Both the position numbers and the translations under genes were made by a program. From Anniella stebbinsi (Eukaryota > Chordata > Lepidosauria > Squamata > Anniellidae), in NCBI GenBank assembly GCA_029215795.1, contig JARDYH010000002.1:293229973-293293972 (forward strand): a stretch of DNA of 64,000 nt, read 5' to 3'. The notes beneath the pieces are model-generated. The model had not been told where the DNA came from, made no database searches, and was given only the letters and a program-made list of their open reading frames with translations. The stretch's first letter is position 1, and each line of letters opens with the position of its first letter. Below, in pieces: positions 47,360-57,599 of the stretch.

Positions 47360-47812
47360 GTGAGTATGTTAACACAAAAGACCATAGAGGAGAGCAGCAA
47401 GAGCGACAGAAAGCGGGCGGTCGCTCAGGCACGGTTGCAACAGATCGCTGGTATTGCTGCCATAGCTACCAGGACGCCCGCCTCCCCCACCAGGCAGCCA
47501 GCATGGAGCTCACAAAGGGGCCAGCTCCTGCAAGCACTCATGCAGGGTGCCCAGTCAGTCACCCAAACGGAAAGGGAAGCGCACCAGAAGGGCACTATGG
47601 CAAAGGGGGGGAGGGGGGATGGAATAAGCAAGAAGCCCAGGCACCCAGGAACAAGGGGCTGCCCCCCCCACCAACAGGGAGAACAACAACCCACCCAAAG
47701 TAGACCCCCACTGCACTGCCACCTCCACCCTCACATCACCCAGAAGGACGAGGGCAGGGGAAGCGGTGACCAGAGAGCCCCCCCTCATCCGCCCAACACG
47801 GCTGGACAGTGA
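47360..47812 (+). pseudogene. Unrecognised reading frame inside Harbinger-like element
   Basis: The frame has 150 codons and is rich in Arg, Gln and Pro. The N-terminal part (QARLQQIAGIAAIATRT) could form a helix, and an AATAAA follows 360 bp downstream. In Harbinger transposons a second gene for a Myb/SANT DNA-binding protein is usual, but I cannot see a clear SANT tryptophan pattern, so the function stays unknown. The transposase gene itself is absent. Confidence 0.3.
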
Positions 47813-48772
47813 GCCTTTGCCGGGCCCCAAGAACCCCATTGGGGAGCGTCGCGCCATGCGGAAGCGTCCCGGGTGCGTGAAAGTATCAGTGCCAGGATCT
47901 GACTGCACTACCCCCACCCCCTGTGAGCGTCGGCTGTGTAGTTCCATCTGTGGACTGGCATCTCTCCCTGGCGTGCTGCCCCTCTCCACCACATCCCCTT
48001 GGCATGTTCCGTGCTTGGCTCCCTGGGGTTGTGGCCTCAGCCGTCACCTCTTCACCACTGTTCCTTCCAACCGCCTCCTCCCTTCCTGGGGGCAACTGTC
48101 CTCTCCGTAGGTTCTGCCCTGGCATAGTGGTGCCCATGTGCCTTATTGCCCATGTGTGGTCTCCCTGCTGAATAAAGTTTTCTACGCCACCCCACTCTTG
48201 CTTTCTTTCCTGTGCGTGCAGAAGATGCTCTAGGAGGGAGGTGGGGGAGGTTGGGGGCTGGGGCGTGGGTGCCAACTTTGGAATTGCAGTGCTTGGCGCG
48301 GGGTGCGACTGTTGTATTGGTGCTGCCGTTCCTCCTGGCTGCCTCTTTGCCTGAGGCTTCTGTGTTCCGCCCACTGACTGAGGAAGCCAATGGGGTTTGG
48401 GAGGCGTGTCCTGCATCAGCTGCAATGGCGGCGCCCATGGTTTTCGGCCACAGTGTATGCTGGGATACCTCCTGGAGGACTAACGGAGTTTGGTAAGCGG
48501 GGAAAATGGCAGCCGAGCTGTCAGTCAGAGCTGAGTACATTATTAACAACCAGGGTGGTTACCGAATCTTTGCAGCGCCTGCTGCAGCGTGTTGTCTGTA
48601 GATCACCACCTCTTTAACACACCGTCAGTGGGTTATTTCCCCTCAGTTGCTTAATGTGTTGTCCGAATTGAGCCACTGTATAGTTTTATAACCCTCTATC
48701 ATGTCCTCCCAACCTGCTTTTTTCTCAGCTAAACAGACCCAAATGTTGCAACCTTACCTTGTAGGGGAGCTG

Positions 48773-50096
48773 TGTGAGTTGCATTCAGAACGTTGCAGCA
48801 GTCTAGAACTAAGATATACACCTTAGCTGTGTAGTGCAACTGCACTGTGAAATGCCTTGGATGAGTCAGATGCAGGCAGGTAGAGAGGGAGGCTCTCTTG
48901 TCAACACAGTGCCACAGAGAAGGCAGGGCTCCTGCTTCAGCCCTGCAGTTCCTTACAATTAATAGACAAAGTGCAGGCACTGCTATTTGTTTTGCACGCC
49001 CACTCAATTCAATTAAGGTTACATAAGCAAAACAACAGCTCTGAAAGGCTAATAATTAGGAATATTTTTCTACAGCAATGCTATTTTAAAATACACATTC
49101 TATTTTTCTCACAGGGAATTATTTTTCAGACAGCCAAGAGCAGTGGTTGTGTTCAGGGATGCCTTTGTTTAAAAGTGTCATATTAAAACATTATTAAAAT
49201 ATATGAGACACTCAGAGAGTGCAAAGCAAACCAGTCTTATGAACAGTCTTTGTGGAAGGAACATTGTGGATGCAGCAATGCACCGGGAAAGCGAAACACA
49301 GATGTATGTTCTTCTTGAACACTCAGTCCAATCAATGGGAGTAATCAAGGCACAGAAACAAATTCCATATATCATTATTCCTGGTGGATCTTATCCTATG
49401 AGACCCTGCCTGGTTTGTATACACATACCCTTGTTTTGTAAGAATATGCATTTGTTCTGGGACAGATGAAAAAAAAAATGAATGGAGTTAGGCTCATTCA
49501 GTTCATTTGTCATTTTTATCTGAATGAATACACAGAATAATGAATCAATATGAATGAGATTCCCAGTTGGGAGTAGGATGGTCACTTATGAATAGACCAA
49601 AAAACAGGAAATGCATCATCAAAAAGAGGAGAAAAGAGGGTGCTGATTTGCATAAAATGTGCATAGGTTACATACATATGTAAATGCAAAAAATATAATT
49701 TAAATAGAAATTCAGTACATATCATAGTGTGTAAGATTGTGGCCAGGTGACCTTTACCTTGCTCAGTCTGCTGTTCAGGTGCTGTTGAAGGGCAAATTTG
49801 AGTCCCAGCTCTTCCTTCTGATGGTTATTTATATTTAAGCCAGACTTGAACTGGACTATCCTTCAAATAGAGAATACCTTCAAAATAGAGGGCAGTCATC
49901 TGGCAGCCCTTCAAATAGAGGACTATCTTCTGTAAAAGTGGACATATATGGCCACCATAATTAGGACTCCTATTCTTACCCGTTAATTACCCATTACTAC
50001 CATTTGGGGTAGGGTGGGAACTTATCTCTCTGTTGGGGATGCTGCCTAGAGCTTATTTTGGCAGCTATTCTTAGTGACTGCCATTTTGTTTGTATT
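48773..50096. other. Spacer, no gene seen
   Basis: AT-rich DNA without a repeat I can name, apart from a segment near 48815-48850 (GTGTAGTGCAACTGCACTGT) that is also present near 26955, and one near 49865-49950 shared with 24360. Confidence 0.5.
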
Positions 50097-50440
50097 TTAT
50101 TTATTTCATTTCATTTCTGTACTGCCCAATAGCTGAAGCTCTCTGAACAGTTCACAAAATTTAAAAGCATATGATACAACATAAAATATAAAATATGGAA
50201 GCTTAAAACCACAAAAAAATACAACCAGAATAAAACTGAGTAGTAATGCAGAGGTTTAAAATAAAGATTTAAAATAGCAGAGCTAAAAATCTAGGATGAT
50301 AAAATATTGGGAAAATAAAAAGGTCTTCACCTGGTGCCGAAAGTAATACAATGTAGGTGCCAGGCGAACCTCTCTAGGGAGCTCATTCCACAGCTGGAGT
50401 GCCACAGCAGAAAAGGCCCTCAGATACCCTTGAGCTGTGG
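50097..50440 (-). mobile_element. L2-type LINE 3' end
   Basis: Reading leftward, 50440-50340 gives FSAVALQLWNELPREVRL, the L2 C-terminal motif, and then a 3' UTR ending in AAATGAAATAAATAAA. It is 5' truncated. Confidence 0.82.
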
Positions 50441-50639
50441 CATTATTCTGGACATCCTGGGTGCAAAATGGCTGCCAGCACATTTTTTATTTCATTTTAT
50501 TTTTTTGTGTTAGCTGCCAAATGTTTCACCAGAATGCCTTGGAACAATGCAACGTCTGGGGCATCGGTAAAAGGAAAATGGTGGTTTTTAGGAATGGCTA
50601 CAGAAATCTGGTCAGCTGCTACCCCTACAATTAGAGTGC

Positions 50640-50927
50640 CGCATCATCCTGCGCGAGCGGGAAAGCGGCCGGCCAACATCGAGAGAGAGGACGACGCAGA
50701 GGCTGACAGGGATGACGCAGAGGAGGCAGCAGGTAAGCAGAGAGAGTGGGGAGAGTGGGTGGGAGTGCTGTGACTGGATCCGGATCGGATCCAGATTGGA
50801 TCCAGATCGCGGATCTGATCCAGCCCAATCAGGGCCCGATCCAATCTGATTCGGATCTGTGATCTGGAGGTCCGAATCAGCCCAATCCACTCTGGATTTG
50901 GGATCTGGATCCGGTCACAGCCCTAGA
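50640..50927. mobile_element. hAT-like element right end
   Basis: The right terminus is GGTCACAGCCCTAG with about 150 bp of GGATCCAGATC-type subterminal repeats. An AGCAGGTAAGC motif lies at 50728. The left end is missing or lies at an unseen break near 50640. Confidence 0.6.
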
Positions 50928-50929
50928 GC

Positions 50930-52240
50930 TAACTTGCACTAGGTCACTTGCTGCTATGTGATAAACTAAAATCCACCCACTGGATTGGGACTTGTTCTTC
51001 CTGCTTAATATTCACTGTTTTTCTTTCAGTCTTTCCCTAACTGTAGTATAAGAAAATATCATAATTTTACATTAAAACCCATCTGCAATATTAATGAGCA
51101 GAAGAGCCAAAACTAGTCTCCAGTGACAATAGAAGATTAGATTGCCTTAATGTTTTCAGTACACAATAGATACTTGCATTATGAAATGCCAAATTAATTT
51201 GATATTAGAAAGTATCTCAATGGAAGTATAATATCTTACCTTCCATTGTTGGTGTATTTTTTGTTCGTTTGTTTTTTCAGAGAAAACTGGGAGCCATGAA
51301 AACGTTTGAGATTTTGTTTACATGAAAGAAATGATTTGATGATTTGTTAGCATTCAGTATGAGACTACACCATGTAGCTACCCTGAAAACAAAGTAGAGA
51401 AATAAAAAGGTTGACAATGCCTTTACAAGTATTCCCTTGCTTTGTACTGCTAATTTCTACAAACAGGTCTTCCTGCAGCAATAGGAATTATACCCTATAT
51501 TCAGCTAAGAAGCAAATACGTTTTCATAAAGCCACCTAGGAGTAAAGCTGTAAAATATACTCTTTAAAAGGCACTTGAGTCACCTTGTATCAATATATAT
51601 CCTTAATATTAGCTATTTGGTTTTATTGGAGTCAAAATCACAGAAATATTGTTTCCACTCACTCTTTTGTTAGGTCTATTTTGCTAGAAAGCATGTCTAT
51701 GATACATAACAAGATTTATTTAGATGTAATAACAACTGCCTCTCCCTTTGATTTTGATGTACCTAGTGGTATAAAATGTTCATCAAACATAAAATGTTCA
51801 TCAAACAGACAGTAATCTGATATGATTATGCTGATGTTTGTTCCTTACATCACAGAGATATGTGCTTTTCTTTTTGTATCACACCTGCTTTTCTTTTGCA
51901 TGTTTTAGGAAAACAAAATCCTCAGGGATTAATGAGATTTTTAAATTTTTTAAAATCGCAATAAGCATTGTTTATCTCCTGGAAAAAGCATTTCCACAAG
52001 AGCAAATTCTATAAGTCTATTAAGATGTTATTAGCATTCAAATTAGTTTAAATTGCAAGCAACATGCTGGAATATTAAAGAGCAACCAAATCTGTTTGTT
52101 CAAACAAAAACAACAGAGCAATAGTAATGAACAAATATATTTTCAACAGTTTAAATTGTTTGCAAAACAAATCCCATCCATCCATTTACCTTGCATGTGT
52201 GAAGGTAGGTGACTATCTGCAGCTAACACATGCTTGCCTA
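50930..52240. other. AT-rich single-copy DNA, possible conserved noncoding element
   Basis: No repeats are visible over about 1.3 kb, which is rare in this window. The part at 51890-52110 has AAATTTTTTAAAATCGC, ATGTTATTAGCATTCAAATT and AGTTTAAATTGCAAGCAACA, a composition typical of conserved enhancers. This is inference. Confidence 0.3.
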
Positions 52241-52243
52241 TTT

Positions 52244-52373
52244 CAGCCTTTCCCAAACCTGGTGCTCTCTAGATGTTTTGGACTTGAACTCCTGTCAGCC
52301 CCATCCAGCCTAGCTAATGGTCAGGAATGCTGGGAATTGTGATCCAAAACATCTGGAGGGTACCAAGGCTGAC
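52244..52373. mobile_element. Palindromic MITE (full copy)
   Basis: CTTTCCCAAACCTGGTGCTC and TCTAGATGTTTTGGACTTG on the left mirror GATCCAAAACATCTGGAGGG and TACCAAGGCTG on the right. The centre is around CCATCCAGCCTAGCTAATGG. Confidence 0.78.
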
Positions 52374-52385
52374 CTATCCCTTACA

Positions 52386-52518
52386 GGTCCAGATCTACAC
52401 CAAGCAGGATCTAACACTTTGAAAACATTTCAAAAATAGTACATGTGATGTGTCCTGGGCCCAAACAATTGTCAAAACCATTATAAACCATTATAAAGTA
52501 GTAGTATAGATCTTGCTC
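52386..52518. mobile_element. Short palindromic MITE (CTACACCAAGCAGGAT family)
   Basis: GGTCCAGATCTACACCAAGC starts the copy and GTATAGATCTTGCTC ends it. It is a second copy of the element at 10362-10494 and lies 12 bp after another MITE. Confidence 0.7.
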
Positions 52519-52552
52519 AGAGGATGTTTGGGGCCTTGACCTGAGATTTCTA

Positions 52553-53457
52553 ATGCAATGCTTATTAAATTTGCAGACGACACAAAATTAAGTGGGATCG
52601 CTAATACCCTGGAAGAGAGAGACAAACTCCAAAGTGATCTTGATAGACTGGAGCACTGCACTGAAAACAACAGAACGAAATTTAATAGGGATAAATGCCA
52701 AGTTCTACACCTAGGAAAAAGAAACCAAATGCACAGTTACAAGATGGAGGTTACTTGACTAAGCAATACGACAAGTGAGAAGGATCTTGGAATTGTTATA
52801 GATCACAAGCTGAATATGAGCCAACAGTGTGATGTGGCTGCAAAAAAAGCAAACACTATTTTGGACTGCATTAATAGAAGTAGAGCTTCCAAATCGTGTG
52901 AGGTACTGGTTCCCCTCTATTCGGCACTGGTTAGGCCCCATCTTGAGTATTGCGTCCAGTTCTGGGCACCACACTTCAAGAAGGATGCAGACAATCAGGA
53001 GCATGTTCAGAGGAGGGCAACGAGGATGATTAGGGGTTTGGAAACAAAGCCCTATGAGGAGCGATTGAAAGAACTAGGCATGTTTAGGCTGGAGAAGAGA
53101 AGATTGAGGGGAGACATGATAGCACTCTTCAAATACTTGAAAGGTTGTCACACAGAGGAGGGCCAGGATCTCTTCTCAATCATACCAGAGTTCAGGGCAT
53201 GGAATAATGGGCTTAAGTCACAGGAAGCCAGTTTCCAGCTGGACATCAGGAATAACTTCCTGACTGTTAGATCAGTATGACAATGGAACCAATTACTGAG
53301 GGAAATCATGGGCTCTCCCACACTAGAGGCATTCAAGAGGCAGCTGGACAACCATCTGTCAGGAATGCTTTAAGGTAGATTCCTGCATTGAGCAGGGGGT
53401 TGGACTCGATGGCCTTATAGGCCCCTTCCAACTCTACGATTCTATGATTCTTTGATT
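52553..53457 (+). mobile_element. CR1 LINE 3' part with reverse-transcriptase remnant
   Basis: The first frame (52558-52758) begins with FADDTKLSG, the catalytic FADD box of CR1 reverse transcriptase, and continues with KCQVLHLGKRN. After a stop (TGA, 52756-52758) the frame 52816-53280 has LEYCVQFWAPHFKKD, RRLRGDMIALFKYLKG and RNNFLTVRSV, then a stop. The 3' UTR has GGACTCGATGGCC and ends in TCTACGATTCTATGATTC, the CR1 tail. Upstream domains are absent, so the copy is 5' truncated. Confidence 0.92.
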
Positions 53458-54607
53458 CCTAACTTACTTCATCCTATTTTTCGATATGTTTCTAGAATGC
53501 TGTAGGATACATGAGTTATGTCTGTCAGAAAGCCAGCAAATACTAGCATAAATCAAAGCCTATACCTCAGGCCAGTATTCTTGAGGAAAATCCCCACTTG
53601 ATCCCAACTCCAATAATATCCCTGAAATCCATTATATCTTTCCTTTCTCATGGTGTTTAGAGCTGAAGCATTGAGGTATTCCAGGCAGACATGATAACAG
53701 GCATAGCAAGCAGGCCCAGGAAGCAGAATACAGAGATCCCTATGTTCTAGGGAATATCTTAAGATGGTTCAGTGTTTGATCTAGAGACCACCAATCATCG
53801 AATCAGCTTATGGGGCTGCTTACTCACAACCTATTATGTTGTGCCAAAAACAGACATGCCTTTTGCTTAATGCTGAATGATTACTCAATGGGGTGCGTGC
53901 AGTCACTTACATGTATAGTTTGTTATCACATGTACTGGCTGACATTCACATGGCCACGTAGACATTCACCCTAAGCACGTCTCTAGGATCTTGAAGCTTT
54001 GAGTTAAGAAGGGAGCGATCCAATGCTTGTTTAGATAGGAAAAATGTCTTACAATTCTCAGCATGCCCAGCCAGCCATTCTGACGTAAGTGCTACTGAAA
54101 TTTAGGCACCTTCATAGTAGACCCGGGATCTCCAATGTGGTCCATATCAGAGGTGTGCATTCTGCCCTGGAATTATCTGAAAACCGTGAACATACGCAGT
54201 GCATTTGATGTTCCAGAGCAGGGATTGGCCGCTTCTAAACCAATCAAACCATTTCAGAGCAGAGACTTGCCCAATCGGAGCTTCTAATGTCTCCTAAATT
54301 ATCTGACCATATTGTGTGTGTGGTGTGTCTAATTGAAAACCTCCCAATGAGGAACATGAGGTGATGGGGTGGAGTAGTTTTGACAACTGATATTGACATC
54401 TGTGGCTAACCAATTAGGAATTGCCACAGTGCTGTCTGTGACCATGCTCTGTTCTCCTCCAATTGCAGGGTTTGGGGGAGGGAATGCCAATAATTTTTCT
54501 CACAGTCCTTGATTCTGTGCGCTCATTGCGGTTCTCAGTCTTGTGGTGTTTGTTTCGGTCAGAGAGAGAGAGCAATGAGATAGCGTTTGTTGTAAAGTGA
54601 GATATTA
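53458..54607. other. Spacer, no gene seen
   Basis: No named repeat except a hAT-like start AGAGGTGTGCATTCTGCC near 54151, without a partner end. Confidence 0.45.
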
Positions 54608-54626
54608 TTGAATTTATTTAGGAAAG

Positions 54627-54627
<1 letters not shown>

Positions 54628-54669
<42 letters not shown>
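54628..54669 (+). repeat. GA microsatellite
   Basis: A nearly pure GA run of about 38 bp. Confidence 0.92.
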
Positions 54670-54670
<1 letters not shown>

Positions 54671-54832
54671 TCTACGAGATCTTCTGTTGCGTTGCAGAGA
54701 TTTCTGTTGTTATTTTCCTCTGGTTCTCATTTCAAAATAGGAAAGACTCTCTTCCAGGAGAGGGATAAGGTCTTGAAGCCTTTTCCTCCAATGTGCCTGC
54801 CTGTCCTGCCTTGCAGGGCTGGATTGCATAAA

Positions 54833-54853
54833 TTATTATTATTATTATTATTA
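54833..54853 (+). repeat. ATT microsatellite
   Basis: Seven ATT units in a row. Confidence 0.9.
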
Positions 54854-55128
54854 CCCCTTAACAGTTTGACATTAATAAAGCACACTTTGAAAACATTCCA
54901 TCATAAGGTGTGGGAAACGCTGCTGCTGGGAGTGCAGGGCTGGTTGGTTGCATATTTTTGCTCAGATTCATTGAAGCCAGCCACAGTGTGAAAGTGCTGC
55001 TGGGCTGGCATTGTGAGTGAGTGGAGCTTCTACACCTGAGTCAGGCAGGCTCTTTATTTCAGTTAAACTATTATTCCTATTGGCTGGCTGGGCTTCCAGT
55101 GCAGGGGGGGAGGGTTCCTCCTTGGCAT

Positions 55129-55218
55129 CCTCTTCTTCTTCTTCTTCTTCTTCTTCTTCTTCTTCTTCTTCTTCCTCCTCCTCCTCCTTCTCCCCCTCCT
55201 CCTCCTCCTCCTCCTCCA
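55129..55218 (+). repeat. CTT/CCT trinucleotide run
   Basis: About 45 bp of CTT followed by CTC units. It codes poly-Glu on the minus strand and poly-Ser on the plus strand; neither is a gene. Confidence 0.92.
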
Positions 55219-55266
55219 TGCCTCTGTGGGGAAGCTATAGTTGCCTTGACCTAAGTCCCTCCAATG

Positions 55267-56250
55267 TAGACTGACCAGACGCCCAGATTTGTCCGGACAT
55301 GCCAGGGAAATGGGGTGCAAATCCACATCCGGGCGGAAAACCGTTTTGGGGGGCCAAATCCGGAAATTTAGCCCCCCAAAACGGTGACCAGGTGGCCCTG
55401 GGGCGAGCCGGGCCAACTGGGGGGCGGCGGGGGCAAACCGGGGCGGCGGGGGGTCACGCGGCGGTGGCGCGAGGCTGGCGGCGCGAGGCACCTACCGGCT
55501 GGGGCGTCCGTTTCCCTCCGGTGCTCGGAATCTACTGAGAAACAGGCTTCGCGGCCTGTCCCTCAGTAGCGCGCCGGGTGATGACATCATCAGTCGGCGC
55601 ACTGCTGAGAGACAGGACAGGAAGCCTGTTTCTTAGTAGATTCCAAGCACGGAGGGAAACGGACACCCCCAGCAGCAGCAGGTAAGGAGCGTGGGGCGGG
55701 TGGGGGGGCGGGGGGGCGCGGGGGAGTGGGGGGGCGGCGCAGGTGCTCGCGGCAGGTGGGGGGCGGCGCGGGTGCTCGCGGTGGGGCACTTACCTGCTGG
55801 GGCTTCCCTCGGGTGCTCGGAATCTACTGAAAAACAGGCTTCACGGCCTGTCCCTACTGAGGGATAGGCCGCGAAGCCTGTTTCTCAGTAGATTCCGAGC
55901 ACCGGAGGGAAGCCCCAGCAGGTAAGTGCCCCGTGCACCCGCGCCGCCCCCCCCCCCACCCCGCGCTCCTTACCTGCTGGTGCTGGGGCTTCCCTCCGTG
56001 CTCGGAATCTACTGAGAAACAGGCTTCACGGCCTGTCCCTCAGTAGCGCGCCGGATGATGACGTCATCACTCGGCGCGTTACTGAGAGACAGGCCAGGAA
56101 GCCTGTTTCTCAGTAGATTCCGAGCACGGAGGGAAGCCCCAGCACCAGCAGCAGCAGGTAAGGAGCACGGGGCGGGTGGGGGGTGGGGGGCCGGCACAGA
56201 TGTGCAGGGCGGGGGGGCGGGGCGGGCGCGAGACACTTACCTGCTGGGGC
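55267..56250. mobile_element. CpG- and G-rich hAT-like element with three hairpin modules
   Basis: The left end TAGACTGACCAGACGCCCAG resembles the TAGGGTGACCA ends, and inverted copies of AAACCGTTTTGGGGGGC follow. Three hairpin modules lie at 55526-55660, 55816-55901 and 56006-56134, each with ATCTACTGAGAAACAGGCTT arms. AGCAGGTAAG motifs flank them on both strands (55679, 55918, 56155 on plus; 55790, 55970, 56236 on minus). The third module has a perfect TGATGACGTCATCA palindrome at 56056-56069. The right end is not identified. The region is far richer in CpG than its surroundings. Confidence 0.6.
56056..56069. promoter_or_regulatory. Perfect CRE-type palindrome in hairpin loop
   Basis: TGATGACGTCATCA contains the full TGACGTCA site bound by CREB/ATF proteins. 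It lies at the centre of a larger hairpin, so it may exist only as a by-product of the palindrome. The matching spots in other modules are mutated (GATGACATCATCA). Confidence 0.35.
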
Positions 56251-56581
56251 TTCATATGCCACGTCTCCCTCTACCTCCCATGTGCTGCATTTCCCCTACC
56301 GTGCCTGCCCTGACCGCCTCTCCCATCTCTCACCTACCTCCCCATTGAGATTGCACTGTTGCTGCTGCTGCTGCCCCCTCCCACAATGCTCTAAGGAAGG
56401 ACTTCCAAGAGTCAGGCATTTTGGCCTGTCTGAGGCACACAGGCTGCTTTTTACAGCCAGTGGAGTTTTTTCATAGAGACTGCCCCCCTTGCTCACCTTC
56501 TGAGGATCTTTGAGGAAAGCCATAGGGCGGGTGACTGCTCTGGGGAGCCCCACTGGTTATTCTTCCCCTTTGGCATTTGCT

Positions 56582-56902
56582 TAGGGTGACCATATGAAAA
56601 GGAGGACAGGGCTCCTGTAACTTTTAACAGTTGTGTAGAGAAGGGAATTTCAGCTGATGTCATTTGTATGCATGCAGCACCTGGTGAAATTCCCTCTTCA
56701 TCACTGTAGTTAAAGCTGCAGGAGCCCTGCCCGCTTTTGTACCTGGTCACTCTAGTATAGCTCCTGCAGCTTTAACTACAGTGATGAAGAGGGAATTTCA
56801 CCAGGTGCTGCATGCATACAAATGATACCAGCTGAAATTCCCTTCTCTACACAACTGTTAAAGATACAGGAGCCCTGTCCTCCTTTTCATATGGTCACCC
56901 TA
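56582..56902. mobile_element. Palindromic hAT MITE (third copy)
   Basis: TAGGGTGACCATATGAAAAG at the left mirrors CTTTTCATATGGTCACCCTA at the right over the whole length of 321 bp. The centre is near GGTCACTCTAGTATAG. It belongs to the family at 22837 and 23182. Flanking 8-mers CATTTGCT and GTGTTTGA are not a clear duplication. Confidence 0.83.
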
Positions 56903-57239
56903 GTGTTTGAAGCTTTCAACTTTATAACCATATGGTCCAAACTTTTAGAAAAAGGAAGGGAACAGTGTATGTGTGTAGGTGGGGAGGGGGAAAGATTAAA
57001 AGGAATGTATAGCTACCTATCCCAAGGAGAGATCACAAGGAGAGATCTGAAGACCAGGTTATGATGGATCCAGATGAAGGTTGAAAGAGATCTCTCCTAG
57101 AATCCAGGGTATAGAACTCAGCAAAGTCCAGGTAGGGAAAATTAAGCCACGTAGAGAGTGTAGAAAATATTTAAAAATGAAAAGATCAAAATCAAATAGA
57201 GGGTGAAAACAACACCAAGCTGCTCACACCCTAAGAAAA

Positions 57240-57590
57240 CAACACCCTAAGATCAGTGGCCTTTTCAATGGTGACACCCCGTCTGTGGAATGCCCTCCCC
57301 AGAGAAGCTTGCTTGGTACCTATGTTGTGGTGTTTTCATCACCCAATTATTTTAATAAGTATTTTAGTGCTCTTCGCCCTATGCACCTTTATTTTCTGCT
57401 GGTTTTACTGTGCTGTGTTTTTACTGTTTATGGCTGACTTCATTTTGGTTTTATTATGTGCTGTTTTTAATTATTGTTTTATTGTTTGTATGTTATTTTT
57501 TAATTATTGTGCACCACACAGAGAAGTTGGGTTATTGGGTGTAATAAATAGAAAGCATAATGAATACATAAACAAGGAACACAATTAAAG
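57240..57590 (+). mobile_element. L2-type LINE 3' end
   Basis: TTTTCAATGGTGACACCCCG and CTGTGGAATGCCCTCCCC encode the PRLWNALPRE motif of the L2 C-terminus. A long T-rich 3' UTR ends with GGGTGTAATAAATAGAAAGC. Confidence 0.82.
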
Positions 57591-57599
57591 TCCTATTGA

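Larger units (their letters stand above)
46984..48674. mobile_element. Harbinger-like DNA element inserted in CR1
   Basis: The terminal inverted repeats are GGCTCAATTCGGACGACACA at the left and, reverse-complemented at the right, GGCTCAATTCGGACAACACA. Comparison with intact CR1 indicates a 3-bp duplication (AAT at 46981-46983, ACT at 48675-48677), the size used by PIF/Harbinger transposons. Extra inverted copies of the terminus end at 47210 and 47330, which suggests smaller nested elements at the left. A polyadenylation-type AATAAA lies at 48171. The class call rests on the target size and is inference. Confidence 0.65.
46611..48772 (-). mobile_element. CR1 LINE 3' part, split by a Harbinger-like element
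   Basis: Left part 46611-46983 has CCCTGCTGGATCAGGGC, CAAGCCATCCAAATTGGCAG and GTGAAGAAGTACTTCATGTC. Right part 48675-48772 resumes with GTATAGTTTTATAACCCTC and TATCATGTCCTCCCAACCTG. The same text is continuous in CR1 copies elsewhere, including the one ending at 29012, so the middle 1.69 kb is a later insertion. Confidence 0.85.

Noticed and set aside
47555..48549. Minus-strand open frames of 145-179 codons in the Harbinger-like element
   Set aside because: They overlap the plus-strand frame and its AATAAA signal, have no motif, and sit in GC-rich DNA where long chance frames are common.
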